Assembly (NCBI GenBank): GCA_934486875.1
Contig: CAKSPU010000010.1
Coordinates: 1-55,427, forward strand
DNA length: 55,427 bases
Source: an uncultured Oscillospiraceae bacterium
GTDB taxonomy: Bacteria > Bacillota > Clostridia > Oscillospirales > Ruminococcaceae
Direction: 5' to 3'
Made by a program: the position numbers and the translations under genes. The first letter of the stretch is position 1. Each line of letters starts with the position of its first letter. Below the pieces are notes generated by a model that saw nothing but the letters and a program-made list of their open reading frames with translations, was not told the origin of the DNA and ran no database searches. Below are positions 51,967 through 55,427 of this stretch, in pieces.

Positions 51967-52149
51967 ATGACTGAACACTTTTCCGATAATAAAAAATGGA
52001 ACACCTTTGAAAACAGCGGACGTGTGGCTGATTATCTGAGCTACAAGGGAATCGGCAGCAAAAGGCTGCCTGTGTCGAGGGAAGTGAGTGGCGATGCTCA
52101 TAACAACGGAGGGAGCGGTGATATCCGTTCGGGACGTGGGGGACAATGA
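51967..52149 (+). CDS. YqzL-like small protein
   Basis: This 60-residue ORF lies between era and recO, where Bacillus encodes the small YqzL. The segment WNTFENSGRVADYLSYK (about 11-27) follows the YqzL pattern Trp-x2-Phe-x2-(Thr/Ser)-Gly-x3-x-Tyr-Leu-x-(Tyr/Phe)-Lys. The remaining 33 residues, rich in Gly, Ser and Arg, extend beyond YqzL and overlap the recO start in another frame by 56 bases. GGAGGC lies about 10 bases before the ATG. Function unknown. Confidence 0.65.
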   Translation: MTEHFSDNKKWNTFENSGRVADYLSYKGIGSKRLPVSREVSGDAHNNGGSGDIRSGRGGQ

Positions 52150-52900
52150 TCGGTTCATTACTGTCCTTTCCCCCGAAATGGGTCTTGTGGATATTTCCGT
52201 CAAGGGAGCCAAGAAGCTCAATTCAAAGAGCAATTCATCAACTCAGCTTTTTGCCTGCGCAAAGTACTGCTTCAATGAGCGGTCGGGCAGATATTACCTT
52301 AACAGCTGCGAACCTGTAAAGACCTTTTACGGGCTTCGTCTCGATATGCAGAGACTGAGCCTTGCTTCCTATATGGCGGAAATAATAAGCTATACCGTTA
52401 CCTCGGGGCAGTCTGCAAAGGACGTGTACAGGCTGTTTATGAACAGTCTGTACCTCCTTTCGGAAAAGGGTGCGGACTGCGCATTCGTTAAATTTGTTTT
52501 TGAGATGAGGATAGCCGCAGATCTCGGAATGATGCCGAATTTGCTTGGCTGCGACGAGTGCTACCGCTCGGACGTTACCCTCTGCTTTCTTATCAGGCAG
52601 GGGATATTCCTTTGCGATGAGCATATGCAGTCAAGGGTGGTCTATCACGATAAATACAATGTTGATGTTACATCGGGAATGTTTGAAGCCATTCGCTTCG
52701 CCTGCCTTTCGGATATGAGCAGGATATTCAGCTTCCGTGTCTCGGGAGAGGCACTTGAAAAGCTTGGATACATCAGCGAGCTGTATGCACAGGTGCATCT
52801 TGACAGACATTTCAGGACACTTGATTTTTACAACAGCATCGCATTTCCCGACAGAGATGATAATGATACAAACGTGACCAATGAGGAAAATGACTTATGA
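52094..52900 (+). CDS. recO: DNA repair protein RecO
   Basis: This recombination mediator loads RecA with RecF/RecR. The 268 residues start with an OB fold (TTEGAVISVRDVGDNDRFITVL) and continue into the helical domain. Zinc-type Cys residues are at CDEC (about 155), with more in FLCDEHMQS (about 175). ATG 52094 is chosen; GTG 52088 is an alternative, both after GAGGGAAG. It overlaps mutS2 by 4 bases. Confidence 0.93.
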   Translation: MLITTEGAVISVRDVGDNDRFITVLSPEMGLVDISVKGAKKLNSKSNSSTQLFACAKYCFNERSGRYYLNSCEPVKTFYGLRLDMQRLSLASYMAEIISYTVTSGQSAKDVYRLFMNSLYLLSEKGADCAFVKFVFEMRIAADLGMMPNLLGCDECYRSDVTLCFLIRQGIFLCDEHMQSRVVYHDKYNVDVTSGMFEAIRFACLSDMSRIFSFRVSGEALEKLGYISELYAQVHLDRHFRTLDFYNSIAFPDRDDNDTNVTNEENDL

Positions 52901-55290
52901 ACAAACACTATAAAACTCTGGAATTACATAAAATTCTCGATATGCTTTCAGAGCAGGCGGGCAATGACGAGACCCGCCGTATGATAGCGGAGCTTGAGCC
53001 TGAAACGGATATCGACAGGGTGAAGGAGAGCCTTAAAAAGACGGAGGACGCTTTTGAGCTGTCCGTTAAATTCGGCACGCCTCCTTTTTACAATTTCAAG
53101 GACGTGAGAGGTTCACTGCAAAGAGCACAGTCGGGTTCAAGCCTGTCGCTGAGAGAACTGCTTGACATCTGCTCAATGCTGAAGCAGATCCGTGGACTTA
53201 CTGATTATCACGTTTCCTGCGGCGATGTTCAGACCGTTCTTGACCCTCTTTTTGAGGAGCTTTCACCAAACAAGTGGCTTGAGGACAAGATACAGAATGC
53301 CATTCTTACCGAGGACGAAATTGCCGATACTGCCAGCGCCGAGCTTGCAAATATCAGGCGGAAGATCGCTCAGGCAGGGGTGCGCATAAGGGAGAGCCTT
53401 GACAAAATGGTTCGCTCGGCTGACGTGCAGAAATCCCTTATGGACAACATCGTTACCGTCCGTGACGGCAGATATGTTCTTCCCGTCAAGGCTGAGTACA
53501 AGGGAAATGTCCGTGGTATCGTCCACGCTTCCTCCGCAACGGGTTCTACGCTTTTTATTGAGCCCGAGGCTGTGGTTGAGGCGAACAATGATATCCGTGT
53601 GCTCCAGGGCAGGGAGCAGGAGGAGATAGAGCGCATTATTGCTGAGCTTTCCTCTGATTGTGCCTCCTGTGCGGAGACGATGAAGCGGGATTATTTCACC
53701 TGTGCGGAGCTTAATCTATATTTTGCAAAATCAAACCTTGGCGCAAAAATGAGAGGAACCGTCCCCGAAATTTCCGATGACGGCATTCTTGAACTGAAAA
53801 AAGCCCGTCACCCTCTTATAGACGCTGAAAAAGTCGTGCCTGTAGATATTTCCATTGGCAGGGATTACAGCACTCTTATCGTAACAGGTCCTAACACAGG
53901 CGGTAAGACAGTCCTCTTAAAAACAGCTGGACTTCTTACGGCAATGGCGATGTGCGGTATGATGGTGCCTGCGGGGGACGGCACGAAGATATCCGTTTTC
54001 CGTCACATTCTCGTTGATATCGGCGATATGCAGAGCATCGAGCAGAGCCTTTCCACATTCTCCTCCCATATGAGCAATGTGGTGCAGATACTTAAAACTG
54101 CGGGCGAAAGCTCTCTCATTCTCATAGATGAGCTTGGCTCGGGAACTGACCCTGTTGAGGGTGCGGCACTGGCTGTATCCATTATCGAGGCTCTTATGAA
54201 AAAGGGCAGCAGGATATTCGTTACCACCCATTACCAGGAGCTTAAGCTTTTCGCAATTGAGCGTGAAAATGTGGAAAATGCCTCCTGCGAATTTGACGTA
54301 AAGACTTTACAGCCCACATACAGGCTGATAATCGGCTCTCCCGGAAAGTCGAATGCTTTTTCAATATCCTCCAAGCTGGGTATTCCCCGGGAAATAATCG
54401 ACGAAGCAAAGTCACTTGTTTCCGATGACAACCGCCGTTTTGAAGAGGTGGTAGCCCAGCTTGAAGCATCACGTAGAGCCCTTGACAGGCAGAACACCGA
54501 GCTTGCACGGCTCAGAAAAGAAGCCGAGGAAAAGGAGCAGGCTCTTGAAAAGGAAAGGGAAGAGTTTGAAGCCCGCAAGGACGATGAGTTTGAAAAGGCG
54601 AGAACCCAGGCTATGCGCATCGTTGAGAACTGCCGTATGCAGTCGGAAAAGCTCCTTGATGAGCTTTCGGACATACGCAAGGAGCGGAACAAGGAGGCTT
54701 TCGACAAGCGTTCATCGGCTGCAAAGTCAATGAGCCGTTCTTCCCTTGACAAGATGTATGATGAGGCAAATCCCGTGAGAAAGCGGGAGCTTAAGGAATA
54801 CAAGCCGCCCCGTCCTTACAAGCGTGGGGACAATGTTATCGTTGCGGACATCGGCAAAAAGGGCATTCTTGCATCTGACCCCGACAGCAGCGGAAATGTT
54901 TTCGTTCAGGTCGGCATTATGAAAACCAAGACCAACATCAGCCATCTCCGACTTGCGGAGGAGGACAAGGTCACGGTGGGCAACAAGAAAAAATCCCCTG
55001 CATCACGTGTTTCCAAGGTGGGTGTCAGCGGAAAAACGGAGCGCAAGGGCTCCCTTGAACTGGATATCCGTGGCTGTGCCATTGATGAGGGTATCCACGA
55101 GGTGGACACATTTATTGACAATGCCGTTATGCTGAATGCGGGCATTGTGACCATTATCCACGGCAAGGGCACGGGTCTTCTGAGACAGGGAATACAGCGT
55201 CATCTCAGGTCTCACCCCTCTGTTAAGAGCTTCAGAAACGGTGTTTTCGGTGAGGGCGAGGACGGAGTTACCGTGGTCGAGCTGAAATAA
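52897..55290 (+). CDS. mutS2: Endonuclease MutS2
   Basis: This 797-residue MutS-family ATPase lacks the mismatch-reading domain. In Firmicutes it limits recombination and rescues collided ribosomes. Features: helical core (1 to about 300), Walker A GPNTGGKTVLLKTAG (about 333-347), SLSTFSSHM (about 385), Walker B LILIDELGSGTDP (about 407), a long charged coiled coil (about 515-610), a basic KOW-like region (about 640-690), and a C-terminal Smr nuclease domain with LDIRGCAIDEG and HGKGTGLLRQG (about 725-770). The start overlaps recO (ATGA). Confidence 0.96.
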   Translation: MNKHYKTLELHKILDMLSEQAGNDETRRMIAELEPETDIDRVKESLKKTEDAFELSVKFGTPPFYNFKDVRGSLQRAQSGSSLSLRELLDICSMLKQIRGLTDYHVSCGDVQTVLDPLFEELSPNKWLEDKIQNAILTEDEIADTASAELANIRRKIAQAGVRIRESLDKMVRSADVQKSLMDNIVTVRDGRYVLPVKAEYKGNVRGIVHASSATGSTLFIEPEAVVEANNDIRVLQGREQEEIERIIAELSSDCASCAETMKRDYFTCAELNLYFAKSNLGAKMRGTVPEISDDGILELKKARHPLIDAEKVVPVDISIGRDYSTLIVTGPNTGGKTVLLKTAGLLTAMAMCGMMVPAGDGTKISVFRHILVDIGDMQSIEQSLSTFSSHMSNVVQILKTAGESSLILIDELGSGTDPVEGAALAVSIIEALMKKGSRIFVTTHYQELKLFAIERENVENASCEFDVKTLQPTYRLIIGSPGKSNAFSISSKLGIPREIIDEAKSLVSDDNRRFEEVVAQLEASRRALDRQNTELARLRKEAEEKEQALEKEREEFEARKDDEFEKARTQAMRIVENCRMQSEKLLDELSDIRKERNKEAFDKRSSAAKSMSRSSLDKMYDEANPVRKRELKEYKPPRPYKRGDNVIVADIGKKGILASDPDSSGNVFVQVGIMKTKTNISHLRLAEEDKVTVGNKKKSPASRVSKVGVSGKTERKGSLELDIRGCAIDEGIHEVDTFIDNAVMLNAGIVTIIHGKGTGLLRQGIQRHLRSHPSVKSFRNGVFGEGEDGVTVVELK

Positions 55291-55304
55291 TTTTATAAAA
55301 ATTA

Positions 55305-55345
55305 AAACGGACTGCTTTCCGTGCGGAGAGCAGTCCGTTTCTGTA
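55305..55345 (+). terminator. mutS2 terminator
   Basis: AAACGGACTGCT and AGCAGTCCGTTT are perfect 12-base complements around a 12-base loop, followed by CTGTAT rather than a long T-run. It lies 14 bases after mutS2 and ends the long cluster. Confidence 0.8.
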
Positions 55346-55355
55346 TATTATCTTA

Positions 55356-55427
55356 TACTAATAACCAATTGTTCTATAGATAAAGCCGACAGATGAAATA
55401 AGCCCAGTCTAGGAAAGCGACCGCAGG
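55356..55427. mobile_element. MITE-like element, family A, cut by the window end
   Basis: Its 72 bases match the complement of the right half of the element at 22003-22160 at about 70 positions, starting at the same terminal TACTAATAACCAATT. The second half lies beyond the window. The high identity suggests recent movement. Confidence 0.8.

Overview
The window looks like chromosomal DNA of a Gram-positive, low-to-moderate GC Clostridia, most like Ruminococcus or another Oscillospiraceae. The evidence is indirect: three T-box leaders, strong AGGAGG-type ribosome binding sites, frequent TTG/GTG starts, TTGACA-17-TATAAT promoters, and Firmicutes gene orders (yceG-telA, mltG-U32 protein, phoH-ybeY-dgkA-era-recO-mutS2, pdxS-pdxT). 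I saw no outer-membrane genes, phage genes, transposase genes or CRISPR arrays. The window is mostly core metabolism with small mobile-looking repeats between genes.

Left part (1-9.8 kb, minus strand). Leucine biosynthesis is split. leuA has its own leucine T-box (specifier CUC). A stress pair, yceG-telA, with its own promoter and a palindromic operator-like site, sits between leuA and leuC. A Dabb-domain gene lies inside the leuC-leuD-leuB run. ackA follows with its own promoter. From 9.9 to 18.2 kb come an orphan membrane protein, two ABC exporter half-transporters preceded by a 27-codon leader ORF and terminator, a LysR remnant, a NUDIX hydrolase, an aspartate carbamoyltransferase with a zinc-ribbon tail, an ATC-hydrolase-like protein and apt.

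Middle (18.3-32 kb). A tyrosine T-box (specifier UAC) is followed by a lipoprotein, a methyltransferase, two small membrane proteins and only then tyrS. Next are a two-component system, an Fn3 secreted protein, four tRNA genes (Val, Asp, Gly, Cys), a secreted VWA protein, a TauE/SafE permease, a zinc-ribbon membrane protein, a DnaJ-like protein and a MATE pump. At 32.06-32.45 kb there is a gene-free run of nine consecutive hairpins.

Right part (32.5-55.4 kb, mostly plus strand). This holds a dTMP-kinase-like enzyme, a DUF2156 protein, a DJ-1 protein, 5-formyl-THF cyclo-ligase, mltG, a U32 tRNA-hydroxylation protein, valS under a valine T-box (specifier GUA), folC, a GNAT acetyltransferase, PLP synthase pdxST, ftsH with a DUF308 membrane protein, and the phoH-to-mutS2 cluster, which includes a YqzL-like small ORF between era and recO.

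The most unusual items are the candidate ribosome-mediated attenuator in front of the ABC exporter pair (mutually exclusive hairpins can be drawn by hand), the tyrosine T-box set 2 kb away from tyrS, the zinc-tailed PyrB, the hairpin array, and MITE-like inverted-repeat families. One of these families has a copy running off the right edge that matches an internal copy at about 70 of 72 positions. All family calls are from reading motifs; no database search was possible.
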